A DNA stretch of 64,000 nucleotides from Caenispirillum salinarum AK4 (GTDB lineage: Bacteria > Pseudomonadota > Alphaproteobacteria > Rhodospirillales > Rhodospirillaceae), in assembly GCF_000315795.1 (NCBI RefSeq), contig NZ_ANHY01000002.1:1-64000 (forward strand), in the 5' to 3' direction. The position numbers and the translations under genes are program-made. The notes under the pieces are model-generated. The model saw only the letters and a list, made by a program, of their open reading frames with translations. It searched no databases and had not been told where the DNA came from. Positions 40,584-48,317 of this stretch are shown here, one piece after another (positions within the stretch are counted from its first letter, which is position 1; each line of letters begins with the position of its first letter).

Positions 40584-40608
40584 ATCGATTTTCCCGAAGA
40601 AGGCCCAC

Positions 40609-41541
40609 ATGAAGACCCTCCCCACCCTGCGCCAGCTCCGCTACCTGGTGTCCGTCGCCGACCATCTCCACTTCGGCCGGGCGGCGGAGAGCTGCGCCGT
40701 CACCCAGTCCACCCTGTCGGCCGGCATCCAGGAGCTTGAGGCCCTCTTGCGCGTGCAGCTGCTGGAGCGCCGCACCAAGCGCCAGGTTGTGGTCACGCCG
40801 CTGGGCGAGGAGATCGTCGCCCGCGCCCGCCGCCTGCTGGCCGATGCCGAGGCGCTGATGGACAGCGCCGCCGCCGCGGCCGAGCCGCTGAGCGGGCCGC
40901 TGCGCCTGGGCGTCATCCCCACCATCGGCCCCTATGTGCTGCCCCAGGCCCTGCCGGCGGTACGCGAGGCCTATCCCGATCTCAAGCTGTTCCTGCGCGA
41001 GGACCAGACGGCGCGGCTTCTGGACCTGCTGGCCGAGGGGCGGCTGGATGTTGCGCTGCTGGCGTTGCCCTACGACGTGGGTGAAATGCGCACCCTGGCG
41101 CTGTGGGACGAGGACGTGGTGGTCGCCGCGCCGGCCGGCCACGCCTTCGCGGCGCTGGACCGCGTGCCCGAGGACGCGCTGGCGGCCGAGGAAGTATTGA
41201 TGCTGGAGGACGGCCACTGCCTGCGGGAGCACAGCCTGCAGGCGTGCGCGCTCACCCGCCGCCCGGCCGGCAACGAGAGCTTCCAGGCGACCAGCCTCAA
41301 CACCCTGGTGCAGATGGTCGCAAACGGCCTGGGGGTGACGCTGCTGCCGCGCTCCGCCGTGCCCGTGGAAGCCGGAGCGGCGCGCGGCGTGATCGTGCGC
41401 GACCTGACCGTCTCGCGCCCTGCGCGGACGGTGGCGCTGGTCTGGCGCCCGGCGGCGGCGCGGCAACGCGACGTGGCGCTGCTCGGCCGGCTTCTGCAGG
41501 ACCATGCGCCGGACGGGGCGGTGCTCCACCAGCGGCGTTGA
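40609..41541 (+). CDS. oxyR: Hydrogen peroxide-sensing regulator OxyR
   Basis: This 310-residue LysR-type activator has the N-terminal helix-turn-helix [21 protein letters not shown], then [16 protein letters not shown]. The redox pair is Cys204 and Cys213 in [14 protein letters not shown], the same spacing of nine as Cys199/Cys208 of E. coli OxyR, which oxidise to a disulfide with peroxide. It diverges from dps, a standard OxyR target. Confidence 0.95.
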   Translation: MKTLPTLRQLRYLVSVADHLHFGRAAESCAVTQSTLSAGIQELEALLRVQLLERRTKRQVVVTPLGEEIVARARRLLADAEALMDSAAAAAEPLSGPLRLGVIPTIGPYVLPQALPAVREAYPDLKLFLREDQTARLLDLLAEGRLDVALLALPYDVGEMRTLALWDEDVVVAAPAGHAFAALDRVPEDALAAEEVLMLEDGHCLREHSLQACALTRRPAGNESFQATSLNTLVQMVANGLGVTLLPRSAVPVEAGAARGVIVRDLTVSRPARTVALVWRPAAARQRDVALLGRLLQDHAPDGAVLHQRR

Positions 41542-41600
41542 CCGCGGGCGGGTCCTTGGGCACGCTCGACGGCAACCGTTCATTGCCGGGGCAGCGCACC

Positions 41601-42224
41601 ATGATCGACCTCTACACCTGGAAGACACCCAACGGCCGCAAGGTTTCCGTCCTGCTGGAGGAACTGGACCTGCGCTACACCGTGCACCCGGTGGACATCT
41701 CCGCCGGCGCCCAGCACCAGGCCGCCTTCCGCGCCATCAGCCCCAACGGCAAGATCCCCGCCATCGTCGACACCGAGGGCCCCAACGGCCGGCCGCACAG
41801 CGTGTTCGAATCGGGCGCCATCCTGATCTACCTGGCCGAGAAAGCCGGCAGCCCCTTGTGGCCGTCCGATCCGGTGGAGCGCTCCACGACGCTGCAATGG
41901 CTGATGTTCCAGATGGGCGGCGTCGGCCCCATGCTCGGCCAGGCGTTCCACTTCCGCCACGCCGCGCCGGAGCCCGTGCCCTATGCGCAGAAGCGCTACG
42001 ACGCCGAGGCGCGGCGGCTGCTGTCGGTCATGGACACGCGGCTGGCCGACACCGATTACCTGGCGGGCGGCGACTACACCATTGCCGACATCGCCACCTA
42101 TCCCTGGATCGCCCCGCACGAGCGCCTCGGCCTGGACCTGGACGAGTGGCCCAACGTGGCCCGCTGGTTCGACGAGATCAGCGAGCGTCCGGCGGTCAAG
42201 CGCGGCATGCAGGTGCCGGTATGA
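41601..42224 (+). CDS. Glutathione transferase, Nu class (YfcG-like), second copy
   Basis: The product is 207 residues: [50 protein letters not shown] and GGVGPMLGQAFHF, the same marks as the protein at 32342-33025 but shorter at the C-terminus. It lies 59 bases after oxyR and overlaps the next gene by ATGA, so it may be expressed with the oxidative-stress regulator. A role in disulfide or peroxide metabolism is inferred. Confidence 0.9.
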   Translation: MIDLYTWKTPNGRKVSVLLEELDLRYTVHPVDISAGAQHQAAFRAISPNGKIPAIVDTEGPNGRPHSVFESGAILIYLAEKAGSPLWPSDPVERSTTLQWLMFQMGGVGPMLGQAFHFRHAAPEPVPYAQKRYDAEARRLLSVMDTRLADTDYLAGGDYTIADIATYPWIAPHERLGLDLDEWPNVARWFDEISERPAVKRGMQVPV

Positions 42225-42739
42225 GCCCCGCGGGCACCGCCGGCGGGGCATCGGACTCGGGTATCGACAGCCCGGCGGTGCGCCGGGTGCGGGCGGCGCT
42301 GGCGGACCTGGGTGCCCCGCACGAGGTGGTGGCGCTGTCGGCCTCGGCCCGCACGGCGGCGGAAGCGGCGGAGTCCCTGGGTGTCCCGCTGGGGGCCATC
42401 GTCAAGTCGCTGGTGTTCCTGGCGGGCGGAGAGCCGGTCATGGCCCTGGTGGCCGGCGACCGCCGCTGCGTGCCCGAGGCCCTGCCCGAGGTTTTGGGCA
42501 TGGCCGGCCCGGTGGAAAAGGCCGATGCCGAGGCCGTGCGCGCGGCAACGGGGTTCACCATCGGCGGCGTGGCGCCGGTGGCCCATGCGACGGTGCTGCC
42601 CATCGCCATCGACGCGAGCCTGGGGCGCTTCGAGGCGGTCTACGCGGCGGCAGGGCATCCCTACTGCGTCTTCCGCACCTCGCTGGACGAACTGAGACGC
42701 ATGACGCCGGGCGTGGTCAGCGAAGCAATTTCAGCCTGA
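42221..42739 (+). CDS. YbaK/EbsC-type aminoacyl-tRNA deacylase
   Basis: The product is 172 residues. The family core is present: a Lys in LGAIVKSLVFLAGG, GDRRCVPEAL, the GFTIGGVAPV loop, and AAGHPYCVF near the end. Such stand-alone editing proteins clear mischarged Cys-tRNA-Pro or Ala-tRNA-Pro. The exact tRNA cannot be decided. It starts inside the stop codon of the glutathione transferase (ATGA). Confidence 0.9.
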   Translation: MSPAGTAGGASDSGIDSPAVRRVRAALADLGAPHEVVALSASARTAAEAAESLGVPLGAIVKSLVFLAGGEPVMALVAGDRRCVPEALPEVLGMAGPVEKADAEAVRAATGFTIGGVAPVAHATVLPIAIDASLGRFEAVYAAAGHPYCVFRTSLDELRRMTPGVVSEAISA

Positions 42740-42807
42740 GGGTGAGGCGCTGAAGTCGTTGGTTGACAATGCATGAGGCGGTTCATTATAAGAGCGGCCT
42801 CACACGC

Positions 42808-42899
42808 GGACAGGTGGGTGAGTGGCTTAAACCAGCGGTTTGCTAAACCGTCGTCGGAGGAAACTCCGACCGGGGGTTCGAATCCCCCCCTGTCCGCCA
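42808..42899 (+). tRNA. tRNA-Ser (GCU)
   Basis: This 92-base class II tRNA has acceptor arms GGACAGG/CCTGTCC, an anticodon loop TTGCTAA with GCT at 42842-42844, a long variable arm (GTCGGAGGAAACTCCGAC), a T-loop GGTTCGAATCC and an encoded CCA end. It reads AGC/AGU codons. Confidence 0.97.
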
Positions 42900-43009
42900 C
42901 TTCCTTCCCCCTCATTATCCCATCATTGCGTCGCCCCGCCGTCAGGCGTGGTGCGGTGCCGCGAATCCCCCTACTCTTTGTCGGTCTTGCCGTGGGGAGG
43001 GAGAACGCG

Positions 43010-44395
43010 ATGCAGGAAACGTATGTGCGCCGGGCCCTGGCCGCCCTGGCGGTGGCCCTTCTGTGCGCGTCCGGCGGCGCGTTCGCTCAGGGCCCCGGCT
43101 CGGCGCGGAACGGACCGCCGCCCCAGGCGGTGAGCGCCTGTTCAGGGCTGGCGTCCGGTGCGGCGTGCGGCTTTCAGGCGCCGCGCGGGCACGTGTCCGG
43201 CACCTGCCATGCCGGACACGGGCGGCCGCTCGCCTGCCGGCCCGCCGGGCAGAGGGGCGTGTCGCCGGGCGCCGGGGCGCAAGGCGGGGCGATGCCGCCG
43301 AAGCGCGGATACACGCCCGCCGCAGCGCCTTTTGCGGAGGCCGTCGCCCTGTCCAACCGGCTGACGGACACCGGCCAGCACACCTGTTTCACCGACACCG
43401 CCGCCACGGACTGCACCCGCGCCGCCGCCGCCGGGTTCCCCGGCCAGGACGGTTGGTACGCCTCCCGGACCCAGACGTTCGAGGATCGCGGAGACGGAAC
43501 GGTTTTCGATCCTGCCACCGGTCTTCTCTGGCAGCAGGGGCACAACGCCCGGCGCCTGAGCTTCGGCGATGCCACCGCCGCCTGCGCGGCCCTGCGGCTG
43601 GGCGGGCGCGCGGACTGGCGACTGCCGTCGATACGCGAGCTTTACAGCATCACCCACTGGCAGGGCGTGACGGGGCAGAGGCCGTTCGTGGCGCCGGCGT
43701 TCGCCATCGCCGCGCCCGATGCCACGGTGCTGGAGGGGGACCGGTTCGCCGCCACGCATGCGCCGGAGATGATGGGGCAGACCTGGTCGGCCACGGTCTA
43801 TGCCGGCGACCACTATGGCCGCCCCGGGATAAAGGGCGTGTTCTTCTTCAATTTCCTCGACGGGCGCATCAAGCAGGCCCCGCGCGACGGCCGCAACGGC
43901 CTGTTCTGGCGCTGCGTGGCCGGACCCGCGTGGGGTGTCAACGCCTTTACCGACCGGGGCGACGGCAGCGTGCACGACGGCCTGACGGGTCTGACCTGGC
44001 AGCAGGTCGACGACGGCCGCCCTCGGACCTGGGGCGAGGCCCTGCGCCATTGCGACGGACTGACACACGGCGGGTTCGACGACTGGCGCCTGCCCAACGT
44101 GAAGGAACTGCAGAGCATCGTGGACTACAGCCGCCCGGCGCCCGCCGTCGATCCGGTCTTCCGGCAGGCCGATCCGCGGGCGTGGTTCTGGTCGTCGACC
44201 ACCTTCGGCGATGATCCGGCAGAGGCGCTTTACGTCTGCTTCGGCCCCTGCACCTCGGCCGAGGGCGTGGACGTGCACGGCGCCGGTGCCCAGCGATCCG
44301 ATCCCAAGGCCGGGGCCCGGCCGGGGCAGGGCGGGCGCGGCGGTCAGAACGACGAAATGCGCGGTCGCAACCACGTCCGCTGCGTGCGCGGCTGA
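43010..44395 (+). CDS. Exported protein with two DUF1566 domains
   Basis: The product is 461 residues with a signal peptide (MQETYVRRALAALAVALLC to about 26) behind GGGGAGG. After a Cys-rich, low-complexity stretch (26-100) come two copies of the DUF1566/Lcl domain at about 157-300 and 312-455. Each opens DRGDGxVxDxxTGLxWQQ and has the DWRLPxxxEL motif. These C-type-lectin-like modules occur in secreted adhesion or carbohydrate-binding proteins. Function here is unknown. A longer frame starting near 42773 would run through the tRNA gene and is rejected. Confidence 0.85.
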   Translation: MQETYVRRALAALAVALLCASGGAFAQGPGSARNGPPPQAVSACSGLASGAACGFQAPRGHVSGTCHAGHGRPLACRPAGQRGVSPGAGAQGGAMPPKRGYTPAAAPFAEAVALSNRLTDTGQHTCFTDTAATDCTRAAAAGFPGQDGWYASRTQTFEDRGDGTVFDPATGLLWQQGHNARRLSFGDATAACAALRLGGRADWRLPSIRELYSITHWQGVTGQRPFVAPAFAIAAPDATVLEGDRFAATHAPEMMGQTWSATVYAGDHYGRPGIKGVFFFNFLDGRIKQAPRDGRNGLFWRCVAGPAWGVNAFTDRGDGSVHDGLTGLTWQQVDDGRPRTWGEALRHCDGLTHGGFDDWRLPNVKELQSIVDYSRPAPAVDPVFRQADPRAWFWSSTTFGDDPAEALYVCFGPCTSAEGVDVHGAGAQRSDPKAGARPGQGGRGGQNDEMRGRNHVRCVRG

Positions 44396-44409
44396 AGTCG
44401 GGCAAAGCA

Positions 44410-44442
44410 GAAGCCGGCCCGGGATGGTCCCGGGCCGGCTTC
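44410..44442. terminator. Long perfect hairpin between convergent genes
   Basis: GAAGCCGGCCCGGGA and TCCCGGGCCGGCTTC form a 15-bp perfect stem around TGG, between the DUF1566 gene (+) and the DDGV-repeat gene (-). It probably ends both transcripts. Confidence 0.75.
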
Positions 44443-44483
44443 CTTGGTCCGACGTGCGGCGGTGTGACCCCCGGCGACCCGCG

Positions 44484-45548
44484 TTACTGCGTGGTCGCCT
44501 CCGCTTCGCCGTCGGTTTCGTCATCGACGCCATCGTCGATCCCGTCGTCGGCCCCGTCATCGACGCCATCGTCGACCCCGTCGTCGACGCCATCATTGAC
44601 GCCGTCATCGACGCCATCGTCGACCCCGTCATCGATGCCATCATCGACCCCGTCGTCGACCCCGTCGTCGACGCCATCGTCGACCCCGTCATCGATCCCG
44701 TCATCGACACCATCATCGACGCCATCGTCGGCGTCGTCTTCTGCCGCTTCGCGGGCGGCGGCGATGCCCACGGCCGAATTGGCCGCCGCGCGTTCCTTGG
44801 CGACGGCGGACGCGTTGGCGGCGCCGGCGATGCCCTGCTCGGACGGACCGCCGGCCCAGCCGCCTTCAAGCGCCTCTTCCTCTTCGGCCGGTGACAGGGC
44901 GGGGCCCAGATTGCCGATGGCCGCGTCGAGGGAGCCGGGTCCCTGGGCGGGACCATTCGGACCGCCGCGCCCCCGCTCGCCGCCGCCGCGGGTCGCGTCG
45001 TCGGGCGTGCCTTCGGGCGCCTGGCCTTGTGCGGCACCGGCCGCGAAGCCGGGAGCATTGCCCGGACCGGCCGCACCCGCCTGGCCGGGCGCGTTATCGC
45101 GGCCGAGCCCGCCACCCTGACCGGGCGCGTCACCGCCGCGTCCGGGAGCATTGCCGCTGTTGCCCGGGCTGTCGGCGGCCGGGCCGCCGCCACCGGGGCT
45201 GCCTCCGCCGGGACCACCGCCACCGGGACCGCCGCCCCCGCCGGGACCTCCCCCACCGGGGCCGCCGCCACCGGGACCACCGCCGCCGGGGCCGCCGCCG
45301 CCGGGGCCACCGCCACCGGGGCCGCCGCCACCGGGGCCGCCGCCGCCACCGGGACCACCGCCGTTACCGCCACCATTGCCGCCGCCGGCGCCGCCGCTGT
45401 TGCCCTGGGCGGACGCCGTGTTGGGTCCGGCCGCCAGGCCGTCGTCGCTCAGGTCCAGAGCCACGGGCGTCATCACCAGCGCCAGCGCCGTCGCGCCCAG
45501 AAGCGCGAGGCGGCGGGGACGGCGGCGGGCTCTGCTCTCCATCGACAT
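44484..45548 (-). CDS. Exported Gly-rich and DDGV-repeat protein
   Basis: The product is 354 residues with a basic N-terminus and signal helix (RRLALLGATALALVMTPVAL). A tract of about 70 residues of GPGGGG repeats follows, then a Gly/Pro/Ala-rich middle, a short helical, possibly folded stretch (PAEEEEALEGGWAGGPSEQG), and 17 tandem DDG(V/I/A) units before the end. The acidic tail could bind Ca2+ or other cations, and the Gly tract suggests an extended surface or matrix polymer. No family is recognised. ATG at 45548 sits six bases after GGAGGG. It diverges from the ECF sigma gene and has its own matching promoter. Confidence 0.8.
   Translation of the reverse strand: MSMESRARRRPRRLALLGATALALVMTPVALDLSDDGLAAGPNTASAQGNSGGAGGGNGGGNGGGPGGGGGPGGGGPGGGGPGGGGPGGGGPGGGGPGGGGPGGGGGPGGGGPGGGSPGGGGPAADSPGNSGNAPGRGGDAPGQGGGLGRDNAPGQAGAAGPGNAPGFAAGAAQGQAPEGTPDDATRGGGERGRGGPNGPAQGPGSLDAAIGNLGPALSPAEEEEALEGGWAGGPSEQGIAGAANASAVAKERAAANSAVGIAAAREAAEDDADDGVDDGVDDGIDDGVDDGVDDGVDDGVDDGIDDGVDDGVDDGVNDGVDDGVDDGVDDGADDGIDDGVDDETDGEAEATTQ
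44526..44729 (-). repeat. 12-bp tandem minisatellite encoding 17 DDG(V/I/A) units
   Basis: Seventeen consecutive 12-base units encode Asp-Asp-Gly-Val, with Ile three times, Ala once and one Asn-Asp-Gly unit. Such arrays readily change copy number by slippage without shifting frame. Confidence 0.9.
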
Positions 45549-45585
45549 GGTCATCCCTCCATGCGTTATCGTATCGTTCGCGGGG

Positions 45586-45613
45586 ACAACGGCGGCGGCC
45601 GGACGGATATTCC
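45586..45613 (-). promoter_or_regulatory. ECF-type promoter of the DDGV-repeat gene
   Basis: On the minus strand GGAATA (45613-45608), a 16-base spacer and CGTTGT (45591-45586) lie about 38 bases before the start codon. The same two words with the same spacing occur on the plus strand before the sigma gene. GGAA/CGTT is the kind of pair used by ECF sigma factors. Confidence 0.65.
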
Positions 45614-45647
45614 CACGTCTCTTTAGAAAAAATTTCTACCTTCCGGC

Positions 45648-45675
45648 GGAATAGTGTTCCTGGTGCCCGCGTTGT
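45648..45675 (+). promoter_or_regulatory. ECF-type promoter of the sigma factor operon
   Basis: GGAATA (45648-45653), 16 bases and CGTTGT (45670-45675) lie 43 bases before the GTG of the sigma gene. It is identical in both hexamers and spacing to the opposing promoter at 45586-45613, implying autoregulation. Confidence 0.65.
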
Positions 45676-45718
45676 CGAATGGCTGTGCACGGTGTTGAAG
45701 GATGGAGAGGACGATCGC

Positions 45719-46264
45719 GTGAGCGCGCACGTAGCGCAAGGACTGACCGAACTGCTTCCTCGGTTGCGGCGGTTCGCGCGCGGGCTGACGGGCAGCGCCA
45801 CTGATGCGGACGACCTGGTCCAGGCCGCCTGCGAGCGGGCGTTGCGTGCCTCGGACCAGTATACGGAAGGCACGCGGCTGGACAGCTGGCTCTACCGCAT
45901 CGTCCAGACCACGTGGATCGACATGGCGCGCGGTGCCCGCCGCCGCGCCGCCCACCTGGACAGCCTGCCGGCCGAGCATATGGCTACCGCCGCACCGGAT
46001 GCCCCGGCGGCGCTGACCCTGGGCGCGGTGCGGCGCGCCGTTGCCGCCCTGCCAGAAGATCAGCGCGTTCTGGTCATGCTGGTGTGCGTCGAGGGCCAGA
46101 CCTATCGGCAGGCGGCAGAGGTTCTGGACCTGCCCATCGGCACGGTCATGAGCCGCCTTTCGCGCGGCCGCGCGACCCTGCGCCGCCTGATCGAAGGCGA
46201 GGCGCCGGGTGACGACACGGGTACGGCGGAGGCTCTTCGCCGAAGCAAGGAGACGGTGGGATGA
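45719..46264 (+). CDS. ECF-family RNA polymerase sigma factor
   Basis: The product is 181 residues starting at GTG behind GGAGAGGA. Region 2 reads LTGSATDADDLVQAACERAL, then RLDSWLYRIVQTTWIDMAR. Region 4 reads LPEDQRVLVMLVCVEGQTYRQAAEVLDLPIGTVMSRLSRGR in outline, a typical ECF helix-turn-helix. The stop overlaps the anti-sigma ATG (ATGA). It is the first gene of a sigma/anti-sigma/lipoprotein operon with its own promoter type, so it probably responds to an envelope cue and activates itself and the divergent exported protein. Confidence 0.93.
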   Translation: MSAHVAQGLTELLPRLRRFARGLTGSATDADDLVQAACERALRASDQYTEGTRLDSWLYRIVQTTWIDMARGARRRAAHLDSLPAEHMATAAPDAPAALTLGAVRRAVAALPEDQRVLVMLVCVEGQTYRQAAEVLDLPIGTVMSRLSRGRATLRRLIEGEAPGDDTGTAEALRRSKETVG

Positions 46265-46893
46265 CAAGCCGTTTGGACGATACCCTGCTGATGGCTTACG
46301 TGGACGGCGAACTCGACGCCGACGAGGCCGCCCGCGTCGAGCGCCTGCTTGCCTCCGACGCGCAGGCGCGGGAGACGGTGCGCTCGCTGACGCAGTTGAA
46401 CGGAATGCTGTCCGCCGCCTACGCCGATGCCCTGCGCGAGCCGGTTCACCAGGCGACGGCGCAGCGGGTGGCCGCTGCGGCCCGCACGGGGCCGGCGCCT
46501 GGCTGGCGCGGCGCCCGCCGTGCGGCCGTCGCTGCCGCCGTGCCGGCGCTGGTCGCCCTTGGTGCGGGGCTTGCGGTCCTCTGGCAGATGCCGGACGCGG
46601 CCGGTCCGGGCACCGTGGCACCCGGCGGCGGCGCCCTGGCGGCAGTGCTGGAGGAAAAGCGTCAGCAGGCCCTGGAGACCCATCTGAGCGGCGATCCGCT
46701 CCACTGGACGGCGGCCGGGGGCGGCGGTCGGATCACGCCGCTCAAGACCTACCGGGCCGAGGGCGGGTACTGCCGCGAGTACCGCGAGACCGTGTCCACC
46801 ACCCAGGGACCGCGCACCACCATCGGCCTCGCGTGCCGCCAGGATGGTGCCTGGCGCGTGCGGTATGAATTGAAGATGGGCAGCGAGACGTAA
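46261..46893 (+). CDS. Membrane anti-sigma factor with surface-antigen-like C-terminal domain
   Basis: The product is 210 residues. The N-terminal cytoplasmic part (LLMAYVDGELDADEAARVERLLA) matches anti-sigma domains of the RsiW/RskA kind but without the HxxxCxxC zinc motif. One TM helix is at about 88-108. The periplasmic part (about 125-210) has SGDPL, CREYRETV, then GLACRQDGAWRV, resembling RT0821/Lpp0805-type surface-antigen domains with two conserved Cys. It should hold the ECF sigma factor inactive until an envelope signal is sensed. Confidence 0.85.
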   Translation: MTSRLDDTLLMAYVDGELDADEAARVERLLASDAQARETVRSLTQLNGMLSAAYADALREPVHQATAQRVAAAARTGPAPGWRGARRAAVAAAVPALVALGAGLAVLWQMPDAAGPGTVAPGGGALAAVLEEKRQQALETHLSGDPLHWTAAGGGGRITPLKTYRAEGGYCREYRETVSTTQGPRTTIGLACRQDGAWRVRYELKMGSET

Positions 46894-46919
46894 GCGTTGA
46901 ACGACGAGCAGGGGGAGCA

Positions 46920-47849
46920 ATGAGAGTTCGCATGCGCCACGGCCTTGTGTCGGCCGTGATTGCCATAGTGTTGACCGGCTGCGCGGGCACTGGCCTTCTG
47001 GGCGGCGGCGCGCCGGCCGATCCCGGTCCGCCGCTGCCGCCCGCCGAGTTGCCGCCGTATGCAGAGGGCGATGCCTTCCAGTTCGACAACGGCGTCACCC
47101 ACCATGTGGACGGCCAACGCGACGGCCTCGTGGCGTGGGGCATCGGCGACAGCTACGACTATCTCGCCGATCCCGACTTCACCCGGCCCCGGCTGTCGTG
47201 GCGTTGGGTGCAGGAAGACAAGAACACGACCACCAGCGGCGATGCCGAGCTGGTGTCGCAGACCGGCAGCCTGTGGCCGCTGCGGGTGGGCAACAGCGCC
47301 GACTACGTCTACCGCTTCGTCTCGCGCAACGAGACGGCGGGCACCGTCGGCGATCCCTACCTCATCCGCTACACCTGCCGGGTTCCGAACACCGCGCGGG
47401 TCGAGGTGCCGGAGGGCGCCTACGACAGCTATCGCGTCGTCTGCGACCAGTACTGGCGCCAGCGCCACTGGCAGACGGAAACCTGGCATTACGCGCCGGC
47501 CGTCGGCCATGTGGTGCGCCACGAGGTGCGGCAGTGGTTGGGCACCAACTGGCGCACCCTGGAGTTGACAGCCGCCGGGCCGGCGCCGTCCTTCCTGCCC
47601 GCCGACCAGCGGGCCCGTCTGGCGGAGGCGGTGCAGGCGGCGCTGGAATCCAGTCGCAGCGGGGATCCTCTGGCCATGGAAGCCGGGCCGTTGCGAATCC
47701 AGGTGACGCCGACGGCAACGTGGAAGACCGATGCCGGCGTCTTCTGCCGGCGCTACGAGCAGACGCTGACCGCGCGCGGGCGCACCAGCACTCAGCAGGG
47801 CATGGCCTGCCGCACGGGCGACGGGGTCTGGACCTCGCCGGGGACCTGA
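46920..47849 (+). CDS. Lipoprotein sharing the anti-sigma factor's C-terminal domain
   Basis: The product is 309 residues, with ATG behind CAGGGGGAG and a lipobox IVLTGC at about residues 16-21. The central part is beta-rich (DSYDYLAD, TCRVPNTARVEVPEGAYDSYRVVCDQYW). The last 80 residues repeat the anti-sigma C-terminal pattern: SGDPL, TP..T, FCRRYEQTL, GMACRTGDGVW. It lies 26 bases after the anti-sigma gene. A role as a sensor or competitor for the same ligand is inferred from the shared domain. Confidence 0.8.
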   Translation: MRVRMRHGLVSAVIAIVLTGCAGTGLLGGGAPADPGPPLPPAELPPYAEGDAFQFDNGVTHHVDGQRDGLVAWGIGDSYDYLADPDFTRPRLSWRWVQEDKNTTTSGDAELVSQTGSLWPLRVGNSADYVYRFVSRNETAGTVGDPYLIRYTCRVPNTARVEVPEGAYDSYRVVCDQYWRQRHWQTETWHYAPAVGHVVRHEVRQWLGTNWRTLELTAAGPAPSFLPADQRARLAEAVQAALESSRSGDPLAMEAGPLRIQVTPTATWKTDAGVFCRRYEQTLTARGRTSTQQGMACRTGDGVWTSPGT

Positions 47850-47873
47850 ACGCCCGGGGGCGCAAACCGTTGT
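47847..47873 (+). promoter_or_regulatory. Candidate ECF-type promoter of the small acidic exported protein
   Basis: TGAAC (47847-47851) and CGTTGT (47868-47873) are separated by 16 bases. The -10 word is identical to the two promoters at 45.6 kb, while the -35 word is a weaker match and the spacing one base shorter. It lies 70 bases before the ATG at 47943. Confidence 0.4.
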
Positions 47874-47893
47874 CGGGGTAACGGCCGGCGCAA

Positions 47894-47913
47894 TTGCTTC
47901 AACATTGAAGCAA
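47894..47913. promoter_or_regulatory. Perfect 20-bp palindrome in the leader
   Basis: TTGCTTCAA-CA-TTGAAGCAA is a perfect inverted repeat with 9-bp arms, 30 bases before the ATG at 47943. It could be an operator, an RNA hairpin that protects or blocks the message, or part of the end of the upstream operon, but no T-run follows. Confidence 0.7.
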
Positions 47914-47942
47914 CCGGCCACCCCTGACACGGAGGAAACGCC

Positions 47943-48290
47943 ATGCGCACCCGCTTCAAGACCGCCGCCCTTGCCGCGTCCGCCGCCGCCATGCTGGCCG
48001 CCGCACCCGCGATGGCCACCGGCGACATGGACAAGCAGTCCGCCGACGCCGAGATCAAGGTGCCCGAACAGAGCGCCGCCACCGACGAGGAAAAGGACGC
48101 CCTGGCCCACCGCGCCGCCGACGAGAACGGCGCCAGCCCCGCGGACCCGGCCCTGTCGAAGAACGTCGACCAGAACGACGACGGCGACCTCATCGCCACC
48201 GGCGAGGACGAGCCCGAGGGCGGCTATGACGGCTCCGTCTCCGAAAACGTCGACCAGGACGGCGACGGGAACCTCATCGTCGAGGACTGA
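47943..48290 (+). CDS. Small exported acidic protein with Ca-binding-like motifs
   Basis: The product is 115 residues with a signal peptide (MRTRFKTAALAASAAAMLA to about 26) behind GGAGG. The mature part is strongly acidic and has two copies of a D-x-(N/D)-x-D-G-(D/N)-L-I motif (NVDQNDDGDLI and NVDQDGDGNLI), like the loops of EF-hand or dockerin Ca2+ sites. Such a small protein may fold on binding Ca2+. It lies downstream of the ECF operon with a related promoter word. No known family. Confidence 0.8.
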   Translation: MRTRFKTAALAASAAAMLAAAPAMATGDMDKQSADAEIKVPEQSAATDEEKDALAHRAADENGASPADPALSKNVDQNDDGDLIATGEDEPEGGYDGSVSENVDQDGDGNLIVED

Positions 48291-48317
48291 GGCCGTCCGG
48301 CCCGTCAACCGAGCCGC

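Noticed and set aside
42773-43009. Upstream extension of the DUF1566 frame
   Set aside because: It runs through the tRNA-Ser gene. A signal peptide and a good ribosome site mark the start at 43010.
44526-44729. Regular 12-bp repeats suggesting a CRISPR or satellite
   Set aside because: Units are contiguous, in frame and encode Asp-Asp-Gly-Val within a secreted protein. There are no spacers.
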